From assembly GCA_009792885.1 (NCBI GenBank), contig WMCF01000003.1:13795974-13859973 (forward strand): a stretch of DNA of 64,000 bases, given 5' to 3'. How positions within the stretch are numbered: the stretch's first letter is position 1; each line of letters starts with the position of its first letter. This DNA is from Eremophila alpestris peregrina. Taxonomy: Eukaryota > Chordata > Aves > Passeriformes > Alaudidae. This document shows, in pieces, positions 1 to 11,679 of the stretch. The notes under the pieces are model-generated. The model was not told where the DNA came from. It saw nothing but the letters and a program-made list of their open reading frames with translations, and did not search any database. Made by a program: the position numbers and the translations under genes.

Positions 1-3000
1 ATGCCACTGGCTCTGCAGGAGTTCTGCTCGGGAAGTGAGGAGGAAAGCATGCACTACAGACCCACTGAGCAGACAGCAGCCCACGTCTGCCTTGCAAAAA
101 GGCATTAGGCTGAGGATTTTTGTGGGGCATTTTCCTCTTTTTTTTTTTTTTTTAATGAAACTGAAAGTTTTTTCACCCCTTAGTAGAACTACTTTAACTT
201 AAACATGAATTCTGGACATATTAGAATAATTTCACTCATTTTTTTGTTTGTCTATATTCAAGAAACTTTTAAACTTTTTGGGGTTTTTTTAATTAGGATA
301 TTTAGATTGTCACTTCTCTTTGAAATGAAAATCCCTCCAAGTCTGCACAATAACAGTAAAGCTAGAGTGAACTTCTGACACCATTACAGTATGCTGAAAT
401 CAATCCTTCAAAATATGCTACTCAAATGTAGAGTATATTTTCTGTATTATAGATTCAACTAATACATTCATATACATATATATAGATACAATGCTCATTA
501 AAATGATTGAACCACCTTAATTTTCCACTTTCAGAGGAAAGCAATATGCAGTTTGTCAAGGCAGCATCAAGACACAGAGAAAATCAGTATCAACAGCTGA
601 GCACTGGCCACCACAAACACCAGCACTGTATCACTGAGGAGTCTCAGTGACAAACACAGTATAATTTGGTCATGTATTGCTCAGCAATTAGATGCAAGCA
701 CACCACAACTTTTTCTTTTATATTGCTTTCACCAATATTAAATGTTTGGAACAAAGCATCTATCTGCACTGTAAAATCATGGTGTGAAAAAAGGAGAACA
801 AACAGCATAAATTTACATGCACACATGAAACTTCTTGTTCCTCAAATATCTCAAAGCCCAAAAATCAGAAGGATAACTTTAAAATCAGTCTCTTGTGCTC
901 TGCTATGTTTTGGATTAAAGGAGCTAGAGAGGACAGTAAAGAAGTTAGTTATCAGAATCTTTTGCAAAATACAACTTATGCTGAATGAAGGTATATATTT
1001 CAAAAAACCTGATTAAAAATCCCAAGTTAGGCTGCAAAAGAAAATTAATTTCAGTATCTTAATCATCACTGCTGCATCACTCCCTGAGGAGAAGCTGCCA
1101 CATTCCAGTGCAGCTGGAATTCAAATGGTGGCCCCAATGGAGGGGTTATTGCAGGTCACAACACAGAGTCACTGGAAAAACAAAGAAAAACCCACGAATT
1201 CTCCTGGGCTCAACTTTCTTTTTACCCTGGTATTGATGCTGTTTTAGCAAATGACCTTGTCACTATATTTTATATAATATCTCTGTTATTGACCACCTCT
1301 CACCAGCACTATATTTTTCCAAATAACTTTATTTCCAACTGTTTTACTTAAAACTGAGTGTACAAAAAGAAAGGAGAGCTTGAATTGGTATTTCACCTGT
1401 AACATCAAGCAAGAAATAAACTATTCCCAAACAACTTGTTGTTTAATATAATGCAGTAGAAGCAAGCACAGATAAGTATTAGGTCACTAATTTTTTAGTC
1501 TCTGACCTTTGGGTTCTGACCCAACACACCTCTGGAACAGCAAGTCATGAATGCTAGGTCCTTATGGTTTGCAGTGACTACAACTGGTGCAGGCTGCTCA
1601 GCACTTCCCAAGACTAAAAGTTACAGACCTCCTGCTGGAATATACTGTTCAAGCCAATAGCCATCCAAACTTACCTGCTTATCCCTGAAATGCCAAGTAA
1701 AAAGTTGTATGGCTTCAGGAATGTTGTAAGTCTTTGTTAGGAACAACAACCCCTCCTTGATGGTGCTAGCAAAAGCTTTCTTATAGCAGTGAGAGATTCA
1801 ATATAAGAAAATAAAACAGGAAAATGAAGATTTTGTATTTTTCTTAATGTTCTCTAGATAGTATACATATAATCTTCAAACATAATTTAGATTTCTTCAA
1901 AAAGTGCCCAAGCACTTGAAACACTGTTTTTGAGAAGGTCTCTATAAAACACAAGTTCTAAGTGAAAATAACTGGACTGTGGAAGTATTAGAGCCAGCAG
2001 ACAGTCCTGAATGAATGTCATACAGGCACAGAATATATTCTTTAAAACACTTGTCAGTATTGCTTTAATTATATTTATGCTAACAAAACTATGACACAGG
2101 CTTAATATTCTTATGGTAAGAAATATAAGTAGGTGAGATTTGAAAAGTTCCATGAAATGTGCTTACAATCCTATGCAGAACATCCACTATCCAAAGCTTT
2201 GTTATTACTGTTGAAGAACAAGTAAAAATACCAGAAAGTAAAAAAAAATAGCAACTGCTTGTTGCAAATATAATGTCTCATTCAGCTTTTTAACTGAAAG
2301 CAAATTGATTTGATTCTGATCTCTGTTATAGCCACACAATTACAACTTCCCCAGAAGTGTGCATACACTCCTACTGACAGCTCTGTAAATTAGATTAAAA
2401 TCTGGGCCAATGTGTGCATTAATTTGAACATTCATATTAGATCAAGTAAACCCTATGCAATATAGTTAATATTCTTTCCATACATCTTTTATTGGTGAAT
2501 GTTAAATGGCTATAGGTATAAGATGTGAGAAATAATTTGTCCTTTCAGGTCAAGTCACAGGAGAGCTTGTCAGTGGGATAAATCTGTTGAATCTTCTTTG
2601 CTAGAGTATCTCTGCCTACTTAAAAAACTTTTTAAAAAGAACCATGTTTATTTAATAATGTTTTCTTATTCTGACATTGCAGCACATGAAATGGAAAACT
2701 GACCATCAGCTGAGTAAATAAGGCAAAAATCAGGAAAGATACTAGGTAAAGACTAGACAATCAAAAACCTGTAATGAATTGTTACTACTCTCTCAAACCC
2801 AAACCAGCTGCATTACCCTCCCCCATCACCATGAGGTTTCATAATCCAGTAGCTGCTAGGGTAAAATTCTGAATGCCTCCTCTTTTACTCCCACCAAGCC
2901 TTCACCAGGGACTGCCATCCTTTCCTCATTTAATTACATTTCTTAACTAGAAGACATGAATGTTTGCCGTGTGGTTACCGTTTTCCCAGACAAGAACCAG

Positions 3001-3131
3001 GCAGACCTGAGCAGACTAGTGCTGATGTTCTGATCCAGCAGAGCACTTGTGCAATTTGAGCCTCCAACCAAACCAGGGGTCCAGCCAACAGACAGCCCCG
3101 GGGAAAAATTCAGAGTAATGGGATGCTTCAC

Positions 3132-3151
3132 TGAGTCAGGACTCTGAGTCA
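3132..3151. promoter_or_regulatory. Paired TGAGTCA (AP-1/NF-E2-type) motifs
   Basis: Two exact TGAGTCA heptamers lie at 3132-3138 and 3145-3151. They sit inside two CTGAGTCAG nonamers whose starts are 13 bp apart. TGAGTCA is the classical bZIP (FOS/JUN, NF-E2, MAF-type) core. The pair is seen directly. A regulatory role is inference, and short motifs like this also occur by chance. Confidence 0.35.
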
Positions 3152-3581
3152 GACAGCTGCAAGCTCCAGCAAACTGCAGTGAGATAACAGAAGCCACGGT
3201 TTAGCTAACTTGTTGAAAAAGCTACAGTCTCTGTGTGTGTGTGCAAAGAAACATGAAGTTATTATATATATTTTACACCCTCTCTAATAAAGCCTCACCA
3301 GTAAATATTAAACTTTTCAAATTTTGTTGGTTTTTTCATTTGTCTTTTTTTACAAAGACACGCATGTCTTATCAGACACACAGCTACACAACATCTGTGT
3401 ACATTTCTTTATTAGGCAGAACACTCCCAGGAAAGTTAATGAAATGTAAGAGTTTATTTTGAAATCAAACAGCAACAATATATGACAATTATTATAATAA
3501 TAATTATCTCTAAAGAAAAATCAATGCATGGAACATTTTCAATGATAATTTATTCCCACCAAATTGCTTGATATGCTACTG

Positions 3582-3603
3582 TATCAGTGTAATAACACTG
3601 ATA
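3582..3603. repeat. Perfect 9-bp inverted repeat with 4-nt loop
   Basis: TATCAGTGT at 3582-3590 is followed by the loop AATA and the exact reverse complement ACACTGATA at 3595-3603. It forms a short hairpin on either strand. No function is assigned; it may be chance in AT-rich DNA. Confidence 0.6.
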
Positions 3604-6000
3604 GAGGATTAACCACACTTTCAGAAAACAGTTGTGCAGAGAAGCATATAGTCACTCTCCCCTCAAATTTCAATGTTCATGTGATCTGAAAAAAAGAAAA
3701 GAAAGAGGTGCTAAGCTGCTGTAAGCACATTATTTGCAAGAGGAAAACATAACAACTGTTTGTGATACAACTTCTACTTAAAACTTAATATAGCCCCTCA
3801 AAATAGAGCTGGAAATAATTATTTACTGGCTCATAAACTATGAGAAATAACAGCCTTTTCATATCTGCATGTGAGCAAGTCTGGATTCTGTTAACCTCAG
3901 CAAACATCATCTATGTTTACATGCATATGAGCTGGGTATAGATTACTGCTTCTTTCAAGAAACGAGCATTATTTATCTTTGAAGGACACAAGAGTTTCCT
4001 TATATATATATGCATGATGCTCATAATTATGCTTTCTGTAAAATGTATACAATTTAATGCATTACAGTAAATCTATATCACAGACTAGTACCATAAGGAA
4101 TGCAAAACTGAAATTGTGCTAAATCAGTTTCACACTATTTTATTTGCTTAAACAGCACTACAATGAATTTAAACCATATGTAGAGTGGGCAAGAAAATCA
4201 AACTATTAACAGAAGATTATGCATACACGTTTAAATGTCCTTCAGAATTAAAACAATAACAAATATCTCTTACAAATTAAAATAACACCTGACACTCCTC
4301 ATACCTTCATCTGCAGATGTATTTGCCTTAAACTGGATTGCACTGGGAGCTCCATTTCTCAACACAATTAGCACATTTAATCATGTCTGAACTAACAAGC
4401 AAATTATCTACAGAATATGTTAAGCAAGTTTACCAATTTGATTAATAACACAGCCTTTGGCCTATATCCAGGACTAATTGCTTCAGACAGAACTGAGTCA
4501 CCTTTGTAGGAAACAAATTAATTAGCTTCTTAGTAAAAAATAAAAATAAAAAAAAAACAGAGAAAAAGATTCAGAATACTTTCCCTCTCAAAAAAAGAAT
4601 TGGTAAGCAAAATCATAAAACTGAGATACTTATTAACCATGCAGATTTGAGTTCTGCATGACTAAACATTACTCATCCTCTATTTCAGTCACTATTGAAA
4701 ACAGATAATCAAAAGACCCCATTACATTACTCTGACACACATGATTTTGACTTAGAGATATTTAAATTATTATGTGATAAATGTTAACACATTCACCTTG
4801 TAGACCTCTACAGTGAGATGTCCCATATGGAAATTCACTTAACAGTGAAAATCTCCTTCCTCTCTTATGCAATAAAATTACCTCACAATGACTGTATCTC
4901 CAGCTACCTGCTCACTTCACTACCCAGTGGTCACAGTGCACGGTGCTTTCCTTCATTTAACACATCCCCTCTTTAAACACACTCATAATAGAGGTGGTAA
5001 TTGGGGCTGGGTCACACCATGCTACCTGTGTTTGGACTAAAGGGGAATTTAAACTCGAGTGAAGGCAGAGAGTTACTGAGTTTTTCTCACTGTTGGTGGT
5101 GTACTATGCAATCATGTTACTCCTGCATGAGATCAGGGTGCGCCCTGGCAGAGGGGATCTCTGGTGCTCCCCATGACCACCACTGCCACCCTGCTCTCCT
5201 CTGGGCAGACCACTCTCTTCCCTCACTCTGCTCCTCTGATGCCTGCATCTACGTGAAGAGCAAAGACAGCTCTTAAAGCTACTGATAACCTACCAGGAAA
5301 AAAAAAGCACCAAAACCACCCAACTTTTTGTACAGGTATTATTTCTATTTTCTTCATGTAGACTCTATCACTTAAATCTCATAAGGGGAAAATAGTGCAG
5401 GTAAGTATGGATAGTGACTTTGTCTGGCAGCGTTAAAACAGCAATAACAAAACTTCCTGCATTCTGACAGGCAGAATTGCTTTGAAAAAATATTAACATT
5501 CCCCTCACTGTAGAAAGGTTAAGTACAAAAAATCAAAGAAAGTGTTGTGACCATAATGACAAAATTATAACACAGCAGAGGGATATTAGAATGTTCTTCT
5601 AAATTACCAATGTATGTAAAAAAACCAGTTTCTCTAATTCCAGAACAGATGACCAGTATAACAAAGATCAATTGACAAACACAGCAAAATGTATTGATTT
5701 CTAGTAAGATTAGATTGTAGCCCTATAATCACAAACTTCATACTTTCAAAACTTTCATGAAAAAAATGGAAGGTTTCCCTGCCTAAAATCTGGCTTATTT
5801 GAACAGTTGGCCTTCCAGGAAGAGAACTAATCCTAGGTTAAAAATCTAAATAAAGATTTAGATTACAATATCACTATGTAATTACATATAAGTAAAAAAC
5901 ATAAAAACAAGAGATATTTCCACAATCTTTTTATAATACCAGACAGAGAGAAAATTTAACTTTTTGTTGGTTAAAGTCTATTCTTTCTTTTACCAAACTA

Positions 6001-6500
6001 GAAGTAATTTATAGAAATTGTTCAGTTTTATTAATTTTGATATATTATGTGTGCAAATTTGAACTCCCTAAAAGCAGTTTTTTATCTTTAATACCGCCAG
6101 GTCATGTTTGTTTCTATACAACTGAGTTAACCTTATTAAAAACTTTCATGGAACACTTGGATTTTCATGTGCATTTTTGTACCAGCTACTGTGAGAGTAT
6201 TTGCTCTCCACAGAACAGTGAACATGACTTTCTACTACCAAAAAGGTAATCCATATGTGTTTTTAACACTGTTTTCCAGCTGACAGAATTAATCAACATC
6301 AGTGGTATATTTCATAAGACTCCTAGTCAATTATTTCAGGGTACGAATTTTAATAATCATTCTGGGTTTCTGTGTGTATTACTTTTGGCACAGTTTTATG
6401 TTTTCTAAAAGAACATTCTTGTCCCACCGTAACAATCAGCGTGTATTGGTGCATACCTTTGGTGAGAACCTGCTTAGGTTTTTTCATTATAATCAAAAGC
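6001..6500 (-). other. FSIP1: Probable FSIP1 3' UTR
   Basis: This is the minus-strand sequence directly after the FSIP1 stop codon. It has no splice acceptor or recognisable repeat. Two poly(A)-type hexamers lie on the minus strand: ATTAAA (plus coordinates 6087-6092) and AATAAA (6027-6032). They would give a 3' UTR of roughly 400-500 nt. The end point is inferred from the hexamers only. Confidence 0.5.
6027..6032 (-). promoter_or_regulatory. Candidate FSIP1 poly(A) signal AATAAA
   Basis: A canonical AATAAA lies on the minus strand about 470 nt downstream of the FSIP1 stop. An ATTAAA variant lies about 60 nt upstream of it (6087-6092). Either could direct cleavage. AATAAA is common in AT-rich DNA, so position relative to the gene is the main support. 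Confidence 0.45.
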
Positions 6501-7076
6501 CTATTCTAAAGGGTTGTTAAGAGTCTCACCTCCTTTGGTTTGCAGTGGTATGCTGAGAATGTCAGCCTCTGTGGATGGCTCATTGTTCATGCTGATGCAA
6601 TATAATGGTTCACCCAAGAAAGAAGGTTTCTTCAATCTTTTTGTGTTGAGTGCTCTTGACATAAAGTAACCTGCAGTAATACTCTTATCTTCCATCTTCT
6701 GTAAACCTTCTAGGTCATCAGGTTCCTCTGTTTGGGCCAGTGAATCCTTTGATAAGTGACTACCAGCCAATGCTTTGCTGATATAGTAGCCAGGGATTTT
6801 GCTCTCAGCATTAACACATAAGCTTTTGTCTTCCAGTCCAGCCTTTTCCTGAGCCATTAACATCCCTACAATATGGTCTTCAACTAACATTTTGGAAAGA
6901 CTAGATGTGGAGTGAAGAGTGGAGTCTTGACTTGTGTAACAAGGGGGACTTAATCCAAAAGAAAGAGATTCCTGAGACTGTGGCATGGTAACGTTACTTA
7001 TTGTTCTCTCAGGCTGCATACATTCTTCCAGAAGGGTCTTAAGCTGCTCTTCAGAGAGGCTCATTTGTTCTTCAGT
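6501..7076 (-). CDS. FSIP1: FSIP1 terminal coding exon (191 codons plus stop)
   Basis: FSIP1 is a coiled-coil protein first described as a partner of the sperm fibrous-sheath protein AKAP4; related work links it to flagella and cilia. The exon begins after a strong acceptor, a T-run followed by CAG|ACT, in phase 0. Exon residues 7-19 read LSEEQLKTLLEEC, matching the human LSEEQLKCLLDEC region. Residues 96-103 (GYYISKAL) and 136-143 (GYFMSRAL) are two related copies of a motif also present as a pair in human FSIP1. Residues 149-159 (KKPSFLGEPLY) match the human KRPSFLDDPLY block. The frame ends at TAG, and the tail length is close to human. The frame runs open for 40 codons upstream of the acceptor, but that part is intron. 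A GTGAGA donor-like site near 6530 could in principle extend splicing to another exon in phase 1; no such exon was found. Confidence 0.93.
   Translation of the reverse strand, partial: TEEQMSLSEEQLKTLLEECMQPERTISNVTMPQSQESLSFGLSPPCYTSQDSTLHSTSSLSKMLVEDHIVGMLMAQEKAGLEDKSLCVNAESKIPGYYISKALAGSHLSKDSLAQTEEPDDLEGLQKMEDKSITAGYFMSRALNTKRLKKPSFLGEPLYCISMNNEPSTEADILSIPLQTKGGETLNNPLE
6600..6632 (-). other. FSIP1 conserved C-terminal block KKPSFLGEPLY
   Basis: This 11-residue segment of the terminal exon corresponds to KRPSFLDDPLY in human FSIP1 as I recall it. It is the most diagnostic part of the exon. It follows the second GY(Y/F)xS(K/R)AL motif by five residues. Function is not known to me; the conservation suggests a binding surface. 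Confidence 0.8.
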
Positions 7077-7414
7077 CTGAAAAAAAAAAAGGGCAAGAAT
7101 TTCTTCTGTCAAAATATAATTAATGAAAAGCAATGCCATAAAACAGCTTGAGAGAAACGCTGGCAGAATCCTTAAACAAATATCAATGTTTTTCAATTCA
7201 AAGGGAATTTAAATATACATTTCCATAATCACAAAATTTATACAGCAGCCTCACTAGGTTCTAGGTAGATTCTGTGATGAAAGTTAGGAAAGAAGTCTGA
7301 TGTCCACAAGGTACTCAGAGGCCTATGATTTTGCATAGTCTTCCATGAGATCAGACTGGATTTTAATTACCAAGCATGTACTTTTTCATATTTCTTGGTT
7401 TGCTGTGAATCCAT

Positions 7415-7433
7415 ACACACACACACACACACA
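7415..7433. repeat. (AC)n dinucleotide microsatellite
   Basis: An uninterrupted AC repeat of about nine units lies in the FSIP1 last intron, near the terminal exon. It is likely polymorphic in length. Confidence 0.85.
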
Positions 7434-10400
7434 AACACGCTCTTTAAGATTTTAGTTATTGAAAGCAGAATAGCACATAGCTAAAAGACTCTTGGGGCAA
7501 TGCAGCTGGGGTTAGAAATGGTTTGGGACAGCACCAGCCCACAAAGACTGTCACATACTGACTGAAATATTCCCAGCCTCTCAGGGCAGAAATGCCACAT
7601 GGCCTCTCTCTCAGCCATGTGACACAAAGCACATCAGTTACCTACCATGGCAAGCATGACCCATGGCATGTGACAGAGGAAAGCTCTGTAGCTTCTGTAG
7701 GACAGTTTTAGTGCTTCCTTCAAGCTGTCACTGCTTGCAGAGCTGGCAGATGCATCATTTCAGCCAGTTTCTCATTCAGAGACTGGCACACTCCCATCAT
7801 TTTTATCACACAGGTCTCCTTTATTGGTATTGATATTACAGATAATCACTGATATTAGCAGGTTATGGTGAAGAATAGCAAAGGATATTTTGCTCAAAGA
7901 GGTTAGTAATAGGGAGTTACTTCCAGCTTTTACAATCCTTAATGCTCCTGAAAACAGAGTAGCACAATATTCCCTGACAATTTCAAGATCATAATGATAA
8001 GGACAAGACTATCTTTAGATATGTGTAATACATTTGCCCATGAAATATGAGCTATAGAAGATATAATAATATATATTTAAAATGTTGGAAACTATGCAAC
8101 ATTTAATAAAGAAAAATGCTTTCTGAGATCAAAATCTGAGTTTTACCCAACCTCTAAGACACAAAGGATCAGCTGACACTATAATGCACCCTTATGCTAC
8201 AGTGATTTATGTAAAACAAAAATTTTATTCATTGTTAATGACTTCTACTGAGAACTTACATTGTGCTAGAGGATTGAGCTACTGTCATTTCAGAGGAGAG
8301 ATCAATATCAGATATTTAGTTGATATTTTTTCCCTGAAGGTTTCTGATCCAACTACAGGAGTCATATTATCCTGTTTCATATATATGACATGGCTTGGCT
8401 ACAGCCAAGGTACCACAGGGTGTATGGAAATTGATGATTCATGTTCATCAATGGGGACAGTTTTCATCCAGGAAGGAAAGAATATTTCTTTGAAAAACTT
8501 GAGGCTATCAAAAATTACAAGATGACACTAAAAAATGAAGAAGAATGACATTTTAAATTACCTTCAGTCATCACTCTGTACTTACAAATTCAAACATTAA
8601 TAATAGCCAATAATCACTGCTACAGACTGAATACTGTACAGTTCAGGCACTAACTGAAGTGCATAAACTCAGCTCTATAGAGTTATTTAACCCTGTAGTC
8701 TTTTCCTGCAGACATCAATTTCCTTCCCAAAAATACTCCAGGTTTCTTTCTTACACATAAAACAGAAGGCAACTCCATTAAAGAAATCAAGATGCTAAGG
8801 GCTTTTAAACATTAAAAAAAAAAAAAAAAGAACATTGACAGACTATCATTACAGGTAGAGATTTTTATTTAGATGAACACATAATCATGTTGAGATTCAA
8901 GTAATCTTGGTATCAATCTGCATATTTTTGATAATTTTTACTGAAATCAAACCACAAGCTTAAGTGCTTACATAGTAAACATGCAAAATATTGCAACATC
9001 TTCAAACTTTAATACTTAGTCTTCTAAATCTTAATCCTAGTGGAGAAAGTACTCACTGATGAAAAATAACTCAGGGAAAAATAACTAGTAGCAGAACACT
9101 ATGATGAATCAAAAATGAAACATGAAATTTTTCAAATTTTCACTTTTAATCTAATCTACTAGCCCATGCTGAAGTCCTTCAATTTCTTGAAAAAGTATTT
9201 TAATTTGCAGGATAACATTTGTTTCCAAGCAGTGTCTATCAGCATGGACTCACTGTAACAAACAAGATGCATTCACATAGGGAGAGCATAACATAAGAGA
9301 GCACTACCGGAAGCACAGCTGCAGTGAGAGTGTATTCACAGAGCAGATTATACAGTGTAAACATAACTATATTTGTAACACAGAAGATTCTCACATCTGG
9401 AAACCTACATGGATTCCCACATGGTTTTGAGTGTGTGGTTCTACACTAACATATTTCAAAGCTCTTGGCCAAGCTCATTTGGAGCTAATTTTATGTTAAT
9501 GACAGGGCAATTCACCCACTGCAGAAAGGAATTATGTATATGAAGCAAATGAATGATCAGTACAAAATTAACATTGTGATGAAGATCATCTTGTCCTGCC
9601 TTTCTTTGGTCCTTTTATTTCCCCTATCCCCACTCCATTTATTTGCAGTCCATTTTCCCTCATCCAAATTTTGTTTTCTTCCTTTTTTTTTTTTTCTTTC
9701 AGGAAAATCATATGGCTGGTATTCATAGATTACCTTGATTATTACCAGAGGAGTAAGTGGTAAGATTTAGAGCCCGATGCATTTGGGGAGGGAAATTAAT
9801 GTAACAACTATAGAGTTAAAAGTTTTTGAATTAGTGGGCTTGTTTTTCTCCAGAGTGGCAGGCCTGCAGCCAAAGCAGACAGTTTAAAACATTTCATTGT
9901 TCCTTCCTTCTTCTTTCTCTCTCTTTCTCTTCCTTTGAATTTTTTGTAAGACATATATGTAAAGATAAGGAAAGTATTTAATAAACCTCTCCAAAAATTA
10001 CATTTTAAAATACTAAAGGCGCCCTGTTATTTTCTTTTGCCAATTTCAGGAGATGACTGTAGGCTTAAGGAAAAATACACAGTGGAGTAGAAGATAAACA
10101 GCCATCAGTCATCCACTCAGCAGCCAGGAATTTACATTGAAATGAGAGCAGAAAGGCTGCTGTTAAAATCTGGAAACAGAGTTTAGGGAAACACTGTAGA
10201 GAAAGACATCTCACAGCAAAAAAGGCAGTGCATTTGCAACCAAATGAGCATGTGAACTCATGGAATTGCATAATACAACAACTGTAATAGGAGTCTGAAG
10301 AGTATATATTTGCACACATCAGGAGCAATCCAGTCACAACCAACTGTAATAGTTCAGAGTCATGACTTGGAATCAGTAACAAAGTCTTAGGGAGACACTG

Positions 10401-10845
10401 GATTCTACATCTCCCAAGCTTTCACTCCCCTCATTGTAAATAATTTACAACTCCTATACAGAATAAACACTTCAAGACATTTCTTTAAAAATACAAGGAC
10501 ATAAAATGAGTGTCATTCAAAATGCAGAAACAGCCCACTAGACAAGGCAATATGAGGCATCAGGTCTGGTTCCCATTAAAAACTAGAAAACCTTATAATT
10601 GTTCTGGCTAATTTTTAATAGGACACTGAGTCCTATTCATTTCCTAGGCTTTTTTACCGTTAATGATCCAAAAAACTAATTCCTAGCCAGGAGTTTAGGA
10701 GCCTGCTAATGACCTTTACTGTTTATGTGTGGTTAGCTTTTCACACACTTGTGGCCCTCCTCTGACTGAAGATTTCTTGTTCCTTGCTGAATTCCTCCGT
10801 GACAGGAGTCTATAGAGGAAACCTTACTGCATGTGGTAGGAATGC

Positions 10846-10890
10846 AAACTTGTAGTTCGCTGTGGACAGCCCTGCTGTGACTACAAGTTT
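10846..10890. repeat. 11-bp perfect inverted repeat, 23-nt spacer
   Basis: AAACTTGTAGT at 10846-10856 has its exact reverse complement ACTACAAGTTT at 10880-10890. It lies within a locally GC-richer intronic patch. It could be the relic of a small palindromic element or chance. No terminal duplications were seen. Confidence 0.6.
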
Positions 10891-11679
10891 TCAAGTTCAA
10901 ATCTTTAGGCTTTCTTTCTGCATCTATACAGTAACAAAAACAGACTAACACTGAAAGCCCTTATCAGATTTTACCATGGGGAGAAAGCTAACGTGTCAGG
11001 ATTATTTCTAATTATGGTAAATAATCCAAAAATTACACACCGTAAATGAGTAAGCACTACAAAGTCAGGATATTTAAGGACTCACGTAGCTGGCACATCT
11101 ATAAACATGGAAATTTTGCTCCTTAGTCTGAAAGTGCTGCAATCAATGGTTCTCATGTTAATTTATTTGTTTGAAATAATTTACTTTGATGTTTAATTTG
11201 CCGACGTTTTTACTGGTGTGTGAGACTGCAACAGTCAATTCTAAGGTAACTGCTTTCTTCCTGATAAAACTACTCCATTTTAAGAGAATACTGATCTATT
11301 GAGACAAAGTTCAGGTTTTTGACAGATCAGCCCAGAGAAGTTTTGTAACTTTTAGTTATTCTATAACTTATTGACAGCTTCTCAAACAGCTCTATTCTGC
11401 TTTGAAAAGGCAATCCTTGCCTTCTATCTCCACATTACTCAACTCCATGTACACCATCAACTCCAAGGTCTCACCTTTTTGCACCACACCCAAGCATCAT
11501 GTACTTGTCTATGTGAGATATTATTAATACGCTGAATACAAACCACACACATCATGTCATTGTGGAAGAGCTTCTTACAATTTCCAGAAATGTTGAAAGC
11601 CCAAAGTTCTTTTGCACCACAGAAGTCAGTTTGGTGTCCATAACTTGTAAACTGATTTAAGTTAATGTGATATGTTCAC

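Larger units (their letters stand above)
1..6000. other. 3' flanking intergenic sequence of FSIP1
   Basis: AT-rich, low-CpG, single-copy-looking sequence. No exon with both coding character and splice sites was recognised on either strand. Small features listed separately are a hairpin near 3.58 kb and a paired TGAGTCA motif near 3.14 kb. A GC-richer block sits at about 4990-5280. In mammals the gene beyond the FSIP1 3' end is THBS1, so this may be intergenic space between the two. That is inference from known synteny; no THBS1 sequence is seen. Confidence 0.6.

Noticed and set aside
1..108. Open frame starting at the first base (35 codons)
   Set aside because: Very short, no recognised motif and no splice site; its apparent start coincides with the arbitrary window edge.
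666..1016. 116-codon plus-strand frame
   Set aside because: No family resemblance; overlapped by an antisense frame, as expected by chance in AT-rich sequence.
7077..7196. Upstream extension of the terminal FSIP1 exon frame by 40 codons
   Set aside because: It crosses a strong polypyrimidine-CAG acceptor; the peptide is hydrophobic and unlike FSIP1, and the upstream exon already joins cleanly at 7076.
8184..8525. 113-codon plus-strand frame antisense in the FSIP1 intron
   Set aside because: No recognisable domain, no splice context and no retrocopy signature such as a poly(A) tail.
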